Source: Dolomedes plantarius (Eukaryota > Arthropoda > Arachnida > Araneae > Dolomedidae). Taken from it: a DNA stretch of 64,000 nt. Where the stretch lies: positions 63,675,693 to 63,739,692 of the forward strand of contig OU015501.1 of the NCBI GenBank assembly GCA_907164885.2. Reading direction: 5' to 3'. The position numbers were made by a program, and so were the translations under genes. Below, in pieces: positions 44,792-57,554 of this stretch (its first letter is position 1; each line of letters begins with the position of its first letter). A model generated the notes under the pieces. It ran no database searches, was not told the origin of the DNA, and saw only the letters and a list, made by a program, of their open reading frames with translations.

Positions 44792-45700
44792 AACATGATG
44801 GGAATGGCCACTTCCCCAACCCATCTTACGGAAATTTGCCGTTGAAACATAATACGTGATATAAAGAATGAACTAACATATGATTTTGTTCTGAATTAAT
44901 CAAGATTAAATAACGCACAATATAAAACAATTTCAGATTAATATTATGAACTGAAATGAAGTTACATTTTAAAATTTTTGTTCTTGAGATACGTGGGTTT
45001 ACATGACTACAAGGTGGGCGTTTCTCGTAATGTCGGAAAGCGTAATATATTTACCCATATTTCCAACAATTTTGTTCTTTAACTTCGGGGAATTCTAATA
45101 AATTTATCTCGTCTGCAGCAGTGATTGTCTATATCAATGCAAAAATGTGTATAAAGTTTCTCCGAAGTTTAGTTGTTTAACATTTACTTAAATAAACTTT
45201 TATTTATTTCGAATGCGATTGAAATTTGAGACTATTGCGCTTCCTTAACAGTGAGTGGAATACAGTAATAAATATTTATTTCAAGAAAATTAATTTTTAA
45301 CATTGATCAAGAAGTCGTAAATACATCATATGAAAATATTAGTCGAGTATTCTAATGTAAGAGTCGCGGTGACTCTTACATTAGAAAAACTATTTCTCTA
45401 TATTTTTTTAGACTTGATAATACTATTTCATTTCTTAACATTATTTTCAAACTTATTTTTTTAAAATTTCCCCGTAAATGCCACTTATTCATTTGTTATA
45501 AAGAATTCTCTCTCTCTCTGAAAAAAAAATCTTTTTTGTGATATAAGTTGAAATTAGAATATTTTTCCGTTTTTCTGTGCCTAAAAAGAATTACTGTTTA
45601 CTCCAATGATAAAGTCCGAAACAATTGATCGTGGATCGAGATTACATCACGTGAAAATTTAATCCCTTATTATTTTTATTAGACATAATCATGTCACAAA
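44789..45700. other. AT-rich region with a perfect 16-bp hairpin
   Basis: No gene seen. At 45350-45386 TTCTAATGTAAGAGTC and GACTCTTACATTAGAA flank the loop GCGGT, a perfect 16-bp inverted repeat of unknown role. Confidence 0.6.
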
Positions 45701-45702
45701 TA

Positions 45703-46998
45703 CAGAGGTCGTTCTCACTTTATGGAAAGTTTTTGATAATCAAGTTTTATGTACAAATGCCGTAGTTTTTGCGGCGATTTGCTTCTATCTGATAGCCATG
45801 GTTCTTGATAATAACTCTAGCCAGAATTTTCCAGGAAAGTAAACTTTTGCTTAGTACTGTCATGTCAATTTTACCCCATTCCTCTTCGTCCGTTTTCCAA
45901 AGTCCGTTCAGTGTTCTTGGATGCCGTTTTCCCAAGGCTCGTTTTAATAAACCGAAAGCGCAAAAGTCCATTGGAGAAGCGTCAGGTGATTTTACGGGTA
46001 TTCCGTTAAATGGGATACACTTTATTCCTGTTTCTGATTCTTTCTTTGCTAAATAAGAAGCAGTTGATTTAGACGTTAACTAGAGGCCTTGTCCATATGA
46101 AGCTCAACCTTATCAATGTCCTTTCCATTTAAGGCTGGAATTTCTTCTTCAAAAATTGGTTCTAAAATATTTTGCTGATAGTAGCCTGAGTTAATGTTGG
46201 TTTTATTTGAGACTTTTTTATTTTTAATTTGTCGTTGTAACAAAATCCTGCAACTATCATGAATCCCTTTGGGAGCTTTTCTGTACTGTGACGAAGCCAT
46301 TTCGTAAGGTCATTCCCGTCAGTTGAGCAATAGAAAATTGTTATTTTTACAGTCACTTAAATACACCCATGCCTCATCGAGTATTACCATAAATTTCCAT
46401 TTTTCAGCAGGTAGGTGTTTTTCATATAATTTTCTACAATTTGTTTTTCTTTAAGCAATATGCTTTGGCAAAAGCAGATCATCTTTAGGTTTAAACATAT
46501 TTTTTAACTTCAAATCTTTATGAATGATTTGACTTACAGTGCCAGAAGACATTCCTAGTCTCAATGCAATGGATTTTCGAGTCGACGGATTTTCTTTTAA
46601 GATTAGAGACTTCACTTTTTTCATACTTACCCGCATTCGAACAGAGTTAGGATGAGGTTTCGCAGTCATGTTTTCATTTTTACTTTCAGTTAGATGCTTT
46701 TTCCCTCTCAACTTTAGTATATTATAAATACCTTTTTTTGAAATTCCATAACCATGATTTTTACACCGCTTTATAATTTGTTGATACGAATATTTATCCT
46801 TGGAAAGCTCAGTTACGTAATCTTCGAGCCATCTATCAATTTTAGGAGCCATTTTCAAAGTAAATCTTTTATTTTACATTCCAATAAAAACAAAACAGTA
46901 GCAGACGATTATTCTGACGTTGTCAAATTTTTATCTCAAAATGCAAACGACAAAAATAAATTACAAAATCGTTTCCATAAAGTGCGAACGACCTTCTG
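45703..46998 (-). mobile_element. Decayed mariner-type transposon
   Basis: Ends CAGAGGTCGTTCTCACTTTA (45703) and complement of right CAGAAGGTCGTTCGCACTTT, with TA at 45701-02 and 46999-47000. About 1.3 kb, with one minus-strand transposase relic. Confidence 0.85.
45747..46858 (-). pseudogene. mariner-type transposase, multiple breaks
   Basis: Start near 46852-46858 (MKMAPKIDRWLEDYVTELS). Two helix-turn-helix-like segments: YSYQQIIKRCKNHGYGISKK, then the S-T-R-K-S-I-A-L-R-L-G-M-S-S-G-T-V helix pair. A stop at 46451-46453 follows LLPKHIA. The catalytic region reads WKFMVILDEAWVYLSD with the first Asp. After further stops and a shift it gives GKDIDKVELHMDKASS (second Asp) and, in another frame, SPDASPMDFCAFGLLKRALG (third Asp). 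The end is KNHGYQIEANRRK. Several stops rule out function. Confidence 0.85.
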
Positions 46999-47079
46999 TA
47001 CATAGTTTTGTAGAAGTGAAAATGACTAAAACTATGTGTCAATGGGAATATTTCAGATTACTTTAATCGCGCAAGAATA

Positions 47080-47450
47080 GCAGCAATGTCTAATTCCTAT
47101 GCAAATGATTGTGAAAAAAATGCATTTTTATGATAATTAACTGAAAACTCTGCTGAATTACAGTAAATAATTTTAAAGTAGAGAAGCTGGAATTTTTTTG
47201 AATGGAGAGTGCTAAAAATATCGGTATTTATGATTAAACATGTAAAAAAAATTTAAAAAATTCTTCTAGCGACAGCGATCTGCTGAGGCAAACGCTAGCT
47301 CCCTAATCACCCAGATATCCAGACAGTTCTTAGGTCAGAAATCCAATGATATATGAGTAACGTTTCATCTCCGAAGACATCATGGAGGTTATAAAGTACA
47401 AAATGTGCGTAATTTTCTCCCGTTTCATGCCGATTTATAAAGAAAAATAT
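47080..47450 (-). repeat. Dispersed repeat with tRNA-like head, copy 1
   Basis: Related along its length to 47945-48500. Both copies have ATAGCAGCAAT at one end, then AAGCTG and TGCTAAAAATAT, a tRNA-like stretch on the minus strand (here GGATATCTGGGTGATTAGGG, 47328 downward), and CTCCGAAGACATCA at the other end. Confidence 0.6.
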
Positions 47451-47472
47451 ACCTCTGTCAAAATTGAATACA

Positions 47473-47479
<7 letters not shown>

Positions 47480-47528
<49 letters not shown>
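47480..47528. repeat. (TA)n microsatellite
   Basis: TA tract of about 50 bp. The Tyr-Ile ORFs through it are artefacts. Confidence 0.95.
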
Positions 47529-47531
<3 letters not shown>

Positions 47532-47944
47532 TGTTAAGTTTATGTATTCCAATATTAATGAGACATCTGAATATTTTATTTTGAATAGAATGTTTTCGAA
47601 AGGTGCTCGACTGTTTCTGATATTGTACTCGGGTTACAAAGGTACTATGATGAATATCGGATGAATTCAAAAAACGCATAAAACCTAAACATTAAGTTGT
47701 ATACGTTAAATAAGTTATATATTTCAGAGAGTCCTTCGAGAGAAATCTAATCGCAGAATAGTAATCATATCTCACATATACTGAATTTTCGGAATCTTTG
47801 GGAAATGAAGTACTATTTTAGGTTTGAAATATATAATGCCAAATAATATTTTTTTTCACCAAAATACCTTTTTCCTGGCATATAAATTACGGAATAAAGA
47901 CAATTGCTTCATACACTTTTATATAACTATGAAGAGTTCATCGT

Positions 47945-48500
47945 GGAGGAATAGCAGCAATATCTATATTCCTTTGAGAACGATGGTAAGAAAAATGATT
48001 TTTTTGTAATAATAAATTGAAACCTCCGCGAAATTACGATAAATATTTTTTTTAGCACCGAAGCTGACATTACCTGAATGAAGAATGCTAAAAATATTGG
48101 GATTTATAATATACCCTGCTGTATAAAAAGTTCAAAAACTGTTGAAATTGGCAGAATTTGAACCAGTTACGAGCTCCGCCAAACACCAGCACACTAATCA
48201 TTCTGGCATCCATACAGTTGCTTGATGGAAACTCCAGTGTAAGTACCACCAACTAGGGTAACTTTGGCCCAACAAACCTATTATATTATACCTATATACC
48301 TAAATACTTATTATACCTATTATATTTAACCCACCTATTGACCATTACAATAAATAACCGATAATCACTCTCCTTTGTCTTGTAGATACAGCACATAAAA
48401 TCTTTTTTTTATTGGGCCAAAGTTACCTGATAAGGTCAAAGTTACCCCAGTTGACGGTAACATTTTATATCCGAAGATATCACGATCGGGTTTTTTTTCA
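47945..48500 (-). repeat. Dispersed repeat with tRNA-like head, copy 2, with nested MITE
   Basis: Second copy of the repeat at 47080. On the minus strand the tRNA-like part reads GGATGCCAGAATGATTAGTG (A-box-like), then ACTGGTTCAAATTCTGCC (B-box-like, about 48150-48168). It is interrupted at about 48255-48455 by a segment with inverted ends GGGTAACTTTGGCCCAA and GGTCAAAGTTACCC. Confidence 0.6.
48255..48455. mobile_element. Small MITE with GGGTAACTTTGG ends
   Basis: Left GGGTAACTTTGGCCCAAC. The right side has TTGGGCCAAAGTTACC (about 48413-48428) and GGTCAAAGTTACCCC (about 48438). It is absent from the paralogous repeat at 47340, which supports a discrete insertion. A related GGGTAACTTTGG occurs alone at 54479. 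Confidence 0.6.
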
Positions 48501-51050
48501 ACACGAGGATTTGTTCTATACTATCAATATTCATCAAAGCAGCGGAACGGCACTGTGACAACTATTCTGTAACAACTATGTGTAACAACCACTTATCGCC
48601 ACTGAATCCGTGCCTGTGGATTTCACCTGCGTTCCGACCACTAGCTCTTTCCGGTGTCACGATGAAAGCTGCTATTGTCAATGCCATTCCTCCAAATGTA
48701 GAAAAACATAATATTGCCATTTTAGATCTTCCAGTATTATAAATCTTCTATGAGTGCATATAGACTTAAATTATGCTTTCTACTCATTTTGCCGTATTAA
48801 TTTAAGGTATTTTAATGGTTACGAGTGAGCCCTTAGTTCCTTTCCCATGCTTTTATGTTTTCATTTAGAATAATTTTTAACTTAGACATTTCAAATGTAC
48901 ATGAAAAATTAAGAGCGTCTCGACAAAATTCTATTTCTGTACAACAGCTAATGAGTTTTCAGAGTTTAAAAAAGGATCCAAGTTTCGACAGCAAATCGTA
49001 TTCTTTAACTTCCGGGTTCATTTGACACTACGTTGGAGGAGAAAGCATCATGAGAAGTAATAATAAATACGAACTAAATTACTCGTAAATCAGTGATCTG
49101 AAAGAAAGCAATGGAAACTTTTAAAAGTAGAAAAGAAATGTTTTTAATCTTTTAGGATCTCGTTAATGAAGTCACGTATAGGAATTCAAGAAGAAGATAA
49201 TTTTTCTTCTTGCAATCATAGCAGTTTTAGAGAACTGTGGTCTCTTATATAAACTTGGTTAAGATTAGATTGTGAAGTTTGAGAAAATTTGAGTGAACCA
49301 TCGAAGTGAAAAAAGGTGTTACATCTGTCCTTAATGAAAATCACAACTTTGTTTACTGGAGATAAATAAGAGTCCCGATTTTGCTTTCTCGTAAACTGTA
49401 ATCGTATAAATGATATTGACACCTTTAAAAATTGCCTCTTTTGTCCTCTTTAAGTAAATGCGAAGTTAAAAAAGTCTATTCCACTACAAAAACAAGTAAA
49501 TCAATGATAATTTCATGTGTATTATTTTTCTCCTATTATTTGTATTTATAATTTATCCAAGCACAAAATTAGAATGTAGGAAATACATGTTCTGCATGAT
49601 GATAGAAAAACATAGACTTTTAAACATAGATCGTGAAGCATGATTCAAATAACTTTCTGTTCGTGTAAAGAACGTTAAAAAGATGAATGTTCTTCTGTAG
49701 TAAATTGTTTAAGTTGTGATAGTTTAAGGATTAACTGACATAAATGAGTTATTTCGTGAACTTTTCATTAAAAAAGTTAAAAACCAGAATACAATATTGA
49801 TTAGTAGGATGGTAATATTGATTAGTAGTACGGTTTTTGACCACTACGGCCATCTTTTTCCATTTAAGATTCAATATTAGGGGGTATTTTAATTGAACAG
49901 AAGGCTATCTTGGGAATCGAAACTTCAACTAATGTTAAAGTAAAAAGTTAAAGGTTATTGGTAAAATGAAAAAAATAATCAATGAAAACCTTGGGATTTT
50001 TTAATAATTCTCGAGTATTTTTATGTGTTCTATACAGCTAAATTTTTGTATGCTAGAAGTTTGGCTGTAATTTTATATTTTTGGTACAAGCTCACGCCCC
50101 GTAAGATCAAAATTGAAGATAAATTTAACATAAGGTCAAAGTGTAAAGGAAAATAAATGATAAACAACCTTGTTGCAATGCACGAACTATTTAGGTTATT
50201 ATTTCTCGAGTTCTAGTGGTTGTAGGTCTGGTGAGATTTTCTATGTATTGCAGCAGTGTATAACATAATTCCTGTGATTTATCCACCTTCAAAGTTTAAA
50301 TTTTGTGAAACTTAATTCGCGTAACACATTAAAAAGTACTTTTAAATTCCTAGTTAAATAATATGTAAGTATTCTCTTTTTGTTAAATATACTTTCCATT
50401 ATTAATCCTTATTTTAACAAACCAGTTTGATATATTCTAGAATGGAAAATGCACTGTGTTTAAATTTAAAATCAACTAAACTGAAAATAAACACTGAACA
50501 TCATAACTTACTTCAAACTTTTCTAATATGCTTTGTAGTTAAAAATATTTGAACAATATATTAAATTGCATAATTTCAATTCCATAATGCATGAGAAATT
50601 GTTCTATGAGTTTCAGAATTCCTGATACTAAACTTCGTCATTGCCCTCTTATATGCCAAATGGAAGCGAACTTGCATCTTTTCAATGTGTGTTCATCATA
50701 TATTGGCATATCAGTAATGCTTCAAACACTGAAACCAAACTAAATATCCCCCAAATGAACGAAAGGTATATTGTGTGTTATATGGTGGTAAATCAGTAAT
50801 ATTTTAGTCACACTGCAAACAAACTAGGTATGCTCAAATGATGGATGGTAGATACACATAAGTATTGAAAAATGAGGGTGTCATGACCAGGCAGGAAAAG
50901 AAAATGTAGTGAGAATGATAAAAGATTTGTTGTGCGAAATGATAAAAACCTCGCTGCTGAGATAAGCAATACTATCAGTACCATTGTGAAAACCACAATC
51001 ATCTGCGAAGAGCCTCACAACGTTCATTATTACAGATGAACAGTTCACGA
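48501..51050. other. Unassigned AT-rich region
   Basis: About 2.5 kb. The small ORFs (60-70 codons) on the minus strand near 49216 and 50808-51069 match nothing I recognise. Confidence 0.45.
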
Positions 51051-51079
51051 AAATCTGTGCTAGGAACACAAAACGATGT

Positions 51080-51700
51080 TAGCTTTTTCGGATTTGCCTT
51101 TTATTCCCGGGATAAAAACGACTGAAAATCATTGGTTTGGAGAGACGAATCACTTTACGAGTATGCATTTTTGCAGTATGAGTGGCGAATTGTAATTCAT
51201 TGAAAGTGGCTTGAGAAAAATTGTGTCCATCCAGCTGTCAAGCGTAATTGCAATGTTATCACAGGGAGGAGCTGTTTCACTCACTTCAGAGGCAATCCGT
51301 AGTTTTTTGGACCCTAAACCCAGAAGTTGAATCAGAATCTGTATATTCTAAACAATGTCACTTATTGTGCTGCTGGATTATAAAATTGACTGCTGCCTGT
51401 TATTGCTTCGAAAAAGGCCCGCTACCCCACAGTACAGTGTGCGCAGGAATAATTTGGGAAGAATGAGGTTGAAGTGTATGATTGGATCCCTCATAGCAAG
51501 ATTTCAATATCTCTGGAATGAACAATTGTGAAATCCATGGCTTCCATCAAAACTGACTTCTGTTCCATCATCGCTTACACAGGTCGGCGGAAGTATGATA
51601 GGACATCCCCATCAGATTTTTCTGATATTTCGCAGAATGTTGGCCAAAACAGCTTGTCGTTCTGATCAAAGCCAAAAAGGGTTATAACAAATATTAAACC
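51080..51700 (+). pseudogene. Possible Tc1-type transposase relic
   Basis: In scattered frames the plus strand gives pieces reminiscent of a Tc1-like C-terminal half: a WRDESLYEY-like start near 51139, and near 51450 FGKNEVEVYDWIPHSK, similar to the W-x-x-x-x-V-x-V-x-D-W-P-x-x-S segment before the last Glu. No TIRs were found. This is a weak call. Confidence 0.3.
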
Positions 51701-53640
51701 TGAAGACGTTGTTAAAGGAGAATAGAGAGACAAATTATTTTATTGAGCTATAATTTGTCTGCTTTAGTTCAAATTAAAGTGAGTCATAGCTCTTAAAGCT
51801 CTAGATCTAGATTTCAACTCTGTTAGAAAGCAGACTATTTTGATTTTTTTTAGTACAACGATATTTTCTTGTAATAAAAAATCTTTGCTAGTATCACAAG
51901 GTAATATACCAAACAAGTTTCAAATGGCCTAAATTTTTTTTCCAAAAGGAAACGAAAGAAATTGTTTTTTTCCATTAATATATGACTCTAATTAATCAGG
52001 ACAAACTTTAAGCGAGGCATGAGATGAACTTTTAATATTTGTAGCCCTAAAATATGGATTTGCAGATTTAAATTTGGATTTTTCGATATAAATTTTAATG
52101 ACACATTCAAAGGAGATAAAATACAATATATTTAGTAGCTAGTGGACAGGTTCATAAGCTGAGCATCACAGGTTATATATTGACTCCTCTTAAATAATAT
52201 TTTCAATCTCCACTACATTAAATTAATTTGTTTTCATCATAAAATATTTGTATTATTGTTTTTACGGCCCTTGCACAAATTTCGAAATAAAAATGTATAC
52301 TGATTCAGCAAATGTACACACTAGGCCGATGAATGGAAGCATTAAACTTCTGTAATTGGTTCGTTGCTTTTAGAGAAAAAGAATTTCAACGTGGAATGAA
52401 GTTGATTGGAAGATAAAGTGTAACAATTGCAGCTGCTTTTAATGTAATATTTTGAATGAAATCAAACTAAGTGAATACATTCTACTCCCTTAGAGAACAC
52501 CAATACCTTTCCCAGTTGGAAATATATAAAGTAGCCAGTAAGTCTTCTTTGGTTGACACGGCACTCTAGGCTTGAATAAATTGATTTTGATTAGCTTCAG
52601 TACAATAGTTGCACCGGAAAGAGTGATGATTATTAGACTTTATATTTTAATCATCTTCATCCCAAGAGGAAACTTTTTCTGTTACATAACCAGCCATGTT
52701 TCAACAGTACGAGCTCCCCTTCACCGATCAAATGTGGTTATTCAGGTCTTTCACACAATAAAATGTGAGGTTTGTCTATTACTTTTAGAAATTTTGTTCA
52801 CATATTTTTAGCAGTGTTTAGGTTTCTGAACTTTTTTTTACATTAAACTATGTGACTTGTTTAGTATTTTACGACAATCTAACGCTTTTTAAATAATATT
52901 TGACTTATTAATTTTACACAAATAAATACATTTCATACAAAATAATATTAAGTGAAATGCATTTCTTATATAAACTTTGTTTTGGATAAATGTAACTGAA
53001 GAAATCACTAACGGCTTTTTACGTAATATTCCAGCTAGCCGTGTCTCATATCGAAATGTGTCGCATATGAATATTAATATGTTTACATGTTTATACAACG
53101 ATGATTTGTTGTATTTTTAGCCCTGCAGGAAATTTTAGTACGATTCTTTTTCAGAATCAAGGATTTCTTGTCTGTTGAATAGCATGATTACTGTCGAAAA
53201 AATCTATTTACTAACAACTATACATTCAGAATACATCTTCAGGTTAAAATAATTGATTTTTCAGTGTTAAATTAACGAATATGCCACAAAAAATAAATAA
53301 ATAAAATAAAATAAAATATAGAATTGAGATTTAAATTTCAGTAATAAATATCCTAGAAGTAAATAAATTCTTCGAACATAACATTAAAAGTAATAATTCT
53401 TTATATAAGATCAGAAACGTGTCTACTTTTAAGCATACATTTTATATCCCGAAAAATACGATTACAAAATAACTGTGAACCAAAAGTGAATTGCAAATAA
53501 GTACATAATCAACTTGTTTCAGCTGCCTTTCTCAGAGAAAGAAAAGGTTTGTGTACTAAAATAAATAACATTTTATTAAAAAAATTGTTTTGCAAACACA
53601 GTTGTAAGGTATACACAAGATTCGATTCACAAGAATCGAA
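51701..53640. other. Unassigned AT-rich region
   Basis: No supported gene. A 79-codon ORF at 52572 and a 69-codon ORF at 52889 have no recognisable domain. Confidence 0.45.
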
Positions 53641-54045
53641 CTTTTGAGTGAATGAATTAAAGAAGCTGCTTGGATATGCTAATTTCGGCATACGCGCTTG
53701 GTATAAATATCAAGCAGCTTGATTAAAAGAAGAGGTGTTGTTAAGGTTGAAGAAGGTTGTTAAAGTTGATAGATAAGCGTAAGGGAGCTACGAGGAAAGC
53801 AGCTCCAGGTGGTATCCTGTGCCAGTGCTTAGGGGGCCCAAAGTTTACGTGGCAGAACTGCTGGTTTGACTCTCTGCTGGTTTGTGAGTATTTGCAAAGT
53901 GTATTTCTATTGAATGTTAATATATATTCCGTACAAGTAGTACGTATGCTTATTGCTGTAAAAGCAAATTCTATATGTGCAACGAATTCAATAAACATTG
54001 TTTCATGTATAAACTGTGTTTGTATCAAATTCATTTAGAGTGCCA
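53640..54045 (+). repeat. Possible solo LTR
   Basis: A more GC-balanced block with a TATA-like TATAAATA (53702) and a downstream AATAAA (53990), the layout of an LTR promoter and polyadenylation signal. I could not fix TG/CA ends or a TSD. The overlapping ORFs on both strands (97 and 93 codons) are probably incidental. Confidence 0.3.
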
Positions 54046-54159
54046 CTTCAAATTATATACACCCAAGTCTGGGTAGAAGTGAGCTATACTCTACACAGTT
54101 CCATAAAATAAATAGTTCATCATGCAGCATTCTTATCATTCCCATACAAGAAACCAATA

Positions 54160-54332
54160 CAGTGGAATTTCGATCAATCGTTTTTCAAGGGACCGACTAA
54201 AATGAACTATAAATACGGGAAAACGATAGATGCGGGAACATAACATAGCAATATAATCGTTGGGACTGGGTTAAATAAACGACACATACGGGAAAACGAT
54301 GATGCAGAGAACGATTGATCGAGATTCCACTG
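54160..54332. mobile_element. 173-bp pogo-type MITE
   Basis: Left CAGTGGAATTTCGATCAATC and complement of right CAGTGGAATCTCGATCAATC; TA at 54158-59 and 54333-34. An inner repeat CGGGAAAACGAT occurs twice (about 54217 and 54290). Noncoding. Confidence 0.85.
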
Positions 54333-54960
54333 TATTACTTTAATAATAAAATACCGAAGAGTAAACTTAATTTGCACTCACCTGATATAAAAAATATCTA
54401 TTTAGAATCGTTCTCCCATCTTTTCTCAAATTTTTTATTCGCTTTAATGTGCCTGTAAGTAGGAAAAATATTCCCCCAGGGTAACTTTGGTTAATATGCT
54501 ACTTAGCAAAATAATAAGTTGTAAATTTTCTCTTCTCATTATCAAAAGTTTATCATTAGAAATCAGATTAATAAGACCTGAAATATAATTTTTTCTTAAA
54601 AAAAAGTGATAAAGCGTTTATTTAATTCAAAAAATACGTACGGGATAACATAAAAATTATTTTCCAAAACGAAATTAGAATTTAAAAAGCACCTTTCATT
54701 TTATACAGAATTTAGTAATTTGTGTCTCTAAAATAAATTATATCAAAAAATAATTTATTTTATTTTTCAACTATTATAGTACGTTCAAACGGAGTTTGCT
54801 AAATTCATTCCAAAAATATATGACCGAAATTACGAAAATTTACTATATAATTTTCAAAAATACTTATTCATAATTACAGTTAAGAATCATTCTGTAGTGT
54901 TTGGTATTGAAAACTCGTGCGACTGTAAGAAGTATTTATAATTAAAGGAAAACTCCGGTT
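54333..54960. other. Unassigned AT-rich region
   Basis: Only short A/T-rich sequence and a single GGGTAACTTTGG (54479) related to the MITE at 48255. Confidence 0.45.
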
Positions 54961-54969
54961 GCTTAACTA

Positions 54970-56690
54970 TCGGATCAATCGATCCGATAGATCTACTTTT
55001 TTAAAACGAACAGCAGCAGAGAAACTCGTAATTTCGTTACTAACACTTCACCGTTTATACAGAAAATTATGAGCCCCCCTCCCCCCCAGTATTTACTTTC
55101 AGGATAAATTCTCTGGGAATAGGGTTTTGGAAAAAGCGTACCTAGCGCTAGTTTTCGCTGCTACAGTGCCGACAAAACTATGAAATAGCACGGCGTCTCC
55201 GCTGACATCGCGGACAAAGCGGATTCCTTTGCTGCTCGGGTTTTCAAAAATGGAATGAATCCAGAACAACAGAAAACGGAATGAAAAACGGAATAAGAGT
55301 GTTTGGTCCTTATGGACACGCGAAAAGGGAGCTGACATGTAATTGACCCGATAGTTTCTTTTCTTTTCTTTTTTTTTTGACGAACGGCAATGGAGAAACC
55401 CGTAATTTTGTTACTATCACTTCACCGTTTTGACGGAGAAAACGGATCCAGCGACCCAGTGTTTACTTTCGGGATAAACTCTCTGGGCAGAGGGTTTTTG
55501 AACTTAGAGTCACCATGAAAGCTCTTGGAAAGGGGTATCTAGTGTTTTTTTTAATTGCCGATATGGTGTGGAGAAAACGATACAATAGTAAGGCGTCTCC
55601 GCTGACATCGCGGACGAAACGAACCTCCTTCGGGCCCCGAACTTCAAAACGGAACGAATTCGAGACTACTTGTACCTCGGGAGCACCTGAAAAGGGAGGC
55701 GGACTTGTAACCCATCGGATAGCTCCATTCTTTTTTATAACGAACGGCAGCGGAGAACCCGATTTCGTTATTAGCACTTTACGGAGAATTCGGAGCCCGC
55801 GCCCAAGTGTTTACTTGCAGGATAAAATCTCTAGGCATAAGGTTTTGGGACATAGAAAGACTCTGGAAGATAATGGGATGGCGTATCTAGCGCTACTTTT
55901 GCCTCTATGGTGCCTACCAATCGATAGAACAGTACAGCGCTCCCCCTGACATCGCATATGAAGCGAACCTCCTTGCAGTCTGGGATTTCAAAAACAAGAC
56001 GAATTCGAGTGTACTTGGACCTTGGAAGCACGCGACAAGGGAGTGGATGTGCAATCTATCTGATAGCTCGATTTATTTTGTTAACAAACTGCCGGGGAGC
56101 ATACCATAATTTCGTTACTATCACTTCACTGTTTTCATGGAGATCTCGGAGGCAGCACCCCTGTGTTTATTTTTGGGATGAACTTTCTAGGCGTAGGGTT
56201 TTGGAACTTTGCGAGATGAAGGAAGTTCTTGGAAAGGCGTATCTAGTGCTATTTTTTGTCTTTACGGTGTCGACAAAACGATATTATAGTACGGCGTCTC
56301 GGCTGACACCACAGACGAAACAGACCCCTTGTGTCCAGGGATTTCAAAAACGGGACTAATTCGAGTGTACATGAACCTCGGGGGCACCCGACAAGGGAGG
56401 GGAACATATAACCATCCAGATAAGTCAACTTTCTTTTGAATGGATGTCAGCGGAATAACCTGCAATTTTGATGTCACCGTTTTCACAGTGAATTCGGAAT
56501 CTGCGCCCAGGGTTTACTTTTGTGATAAACTCTCTGGGCATAGGGTTTTGTAACTTAGAGGGATTGAGGTACGCAGGTCTTGGAAAGGTGTATCTAGCGC
56601 TATTTTTTGCCTCTACGGTACCGATAAGACGGTATAATAGTACGGCGTCTCCGACACCTCTGATCGGCTCGTCATTTTTTTCAGGCACTG
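54970..56690. repeat. Diverged tandem array with ~350-bp units
   Basis: At least five consecutive units. The anchor TAGGGTTTTGGAA-type occurs near 55117, 55490, 55838, 56195 and 56542. A second anchor, CGGCGTCTCCGCTGACATCG-type, occurs near 55191, 55591, 55935, 56292 and 56643, giving periods of about 400, 344, 357 and 351. Each unit also has an AACGGCAGCGGAGAA-type segment. The last unit is cut off. A 10-bp palindrome CTATCGGATC/GATCCGATAG lies near the left end. On the minus strand most units encode a similar stretch (FVRDVSGDA), but frames are not continuous. Confidence 0.85.
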
Positions 56691-57104
56691 ATTACCGAAT
56701 GTTCGTGTTACATTACATAACAAGTGTTTCTTGACTGGTTTTGTTATTATAATATGTATGAATATATTAGTAACTTTAATCCTATAGAATATACATGTAT
56801 TAGCAAAATAGTTATTAAAGTAAGATACTGAAAATAACAGTTCTTTAACACCATTAGCAAAATGAGTTCTCTTAAACTGTTTCTTCATAATGTTGTGCTA
56901 CACGAAAACGTTTATTCCATTTTTACCACAACCGAATATTTTATTCGTGTCAAATAGTTTGTACCTCTACGAGGAAAATGAAGAAGCTTGTAGATTAGCA
57001 ATTCATATGAAATCACTATATAACTTTCAATATACATCTAACCAGTGCATTTTCGCCTAGGACTAGAATCATTTGCACGTTTCACCCAAATTGGATCATT
57101 AGTG
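56691..57104. other. Unassigned AT-rich region
   Basis: No gene or repeat recognised between the tandem array and the next MITE. Confidence 0.45.
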
Positions 57105-57546
57105 TATGGGTGTCCAACCTTTTGGCTTGCGTGGGCCGCATTAAGTGATAAGATTTTGCCTTGGGTCACGAATAAATTATATAATATAGCTAATGTACTT
57201 AAGTAATAAAACTTCTTTATTTTTAATGCAACATTAAAAGAAGAGGGCAACCTAAAACTAGTGAGATTTTTGACCATTTTTGCGAAATAAATGCACCAAT
57301 ATCTGCTTTTTAGTTAGTTCTTACGATGCCCTTAAGACATTTTGGATCTATTTTTCTCTTCTGGTACTTCATGTTTGAAAATCGTTGTTCACAGGTGTAC
57401 TTGGTGCTAAAAAACTATAACATGAGCAAGGCGTGATTGTGAAGCGAAGGATTTTTTTCCTTCTCTGTAATGATAGGTCTTACAAAGCTTACGACCTTAT
57501 GGGGCTTCTTTACTAGCTGTCCAGTGCTGAGGGTTGGACACGCCTA
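57105..57546. mobile_element. hAT-type MITE
   Basis: Left TATGGGTGTCCAACC and complement of right TAGGCGTGTCCAACC. Flanks CATTAGTG (57097-57104) and ATTTAGTA (57547-57554) agree at the core TTAGT only, so the TSD is degenerate. The interior GCGTGGGCCGCATTAAGTGA resembles other hAT nonautonomous elements. Confidence 0.65.
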
Positions 57547-57554
57547 ATTTAGTA

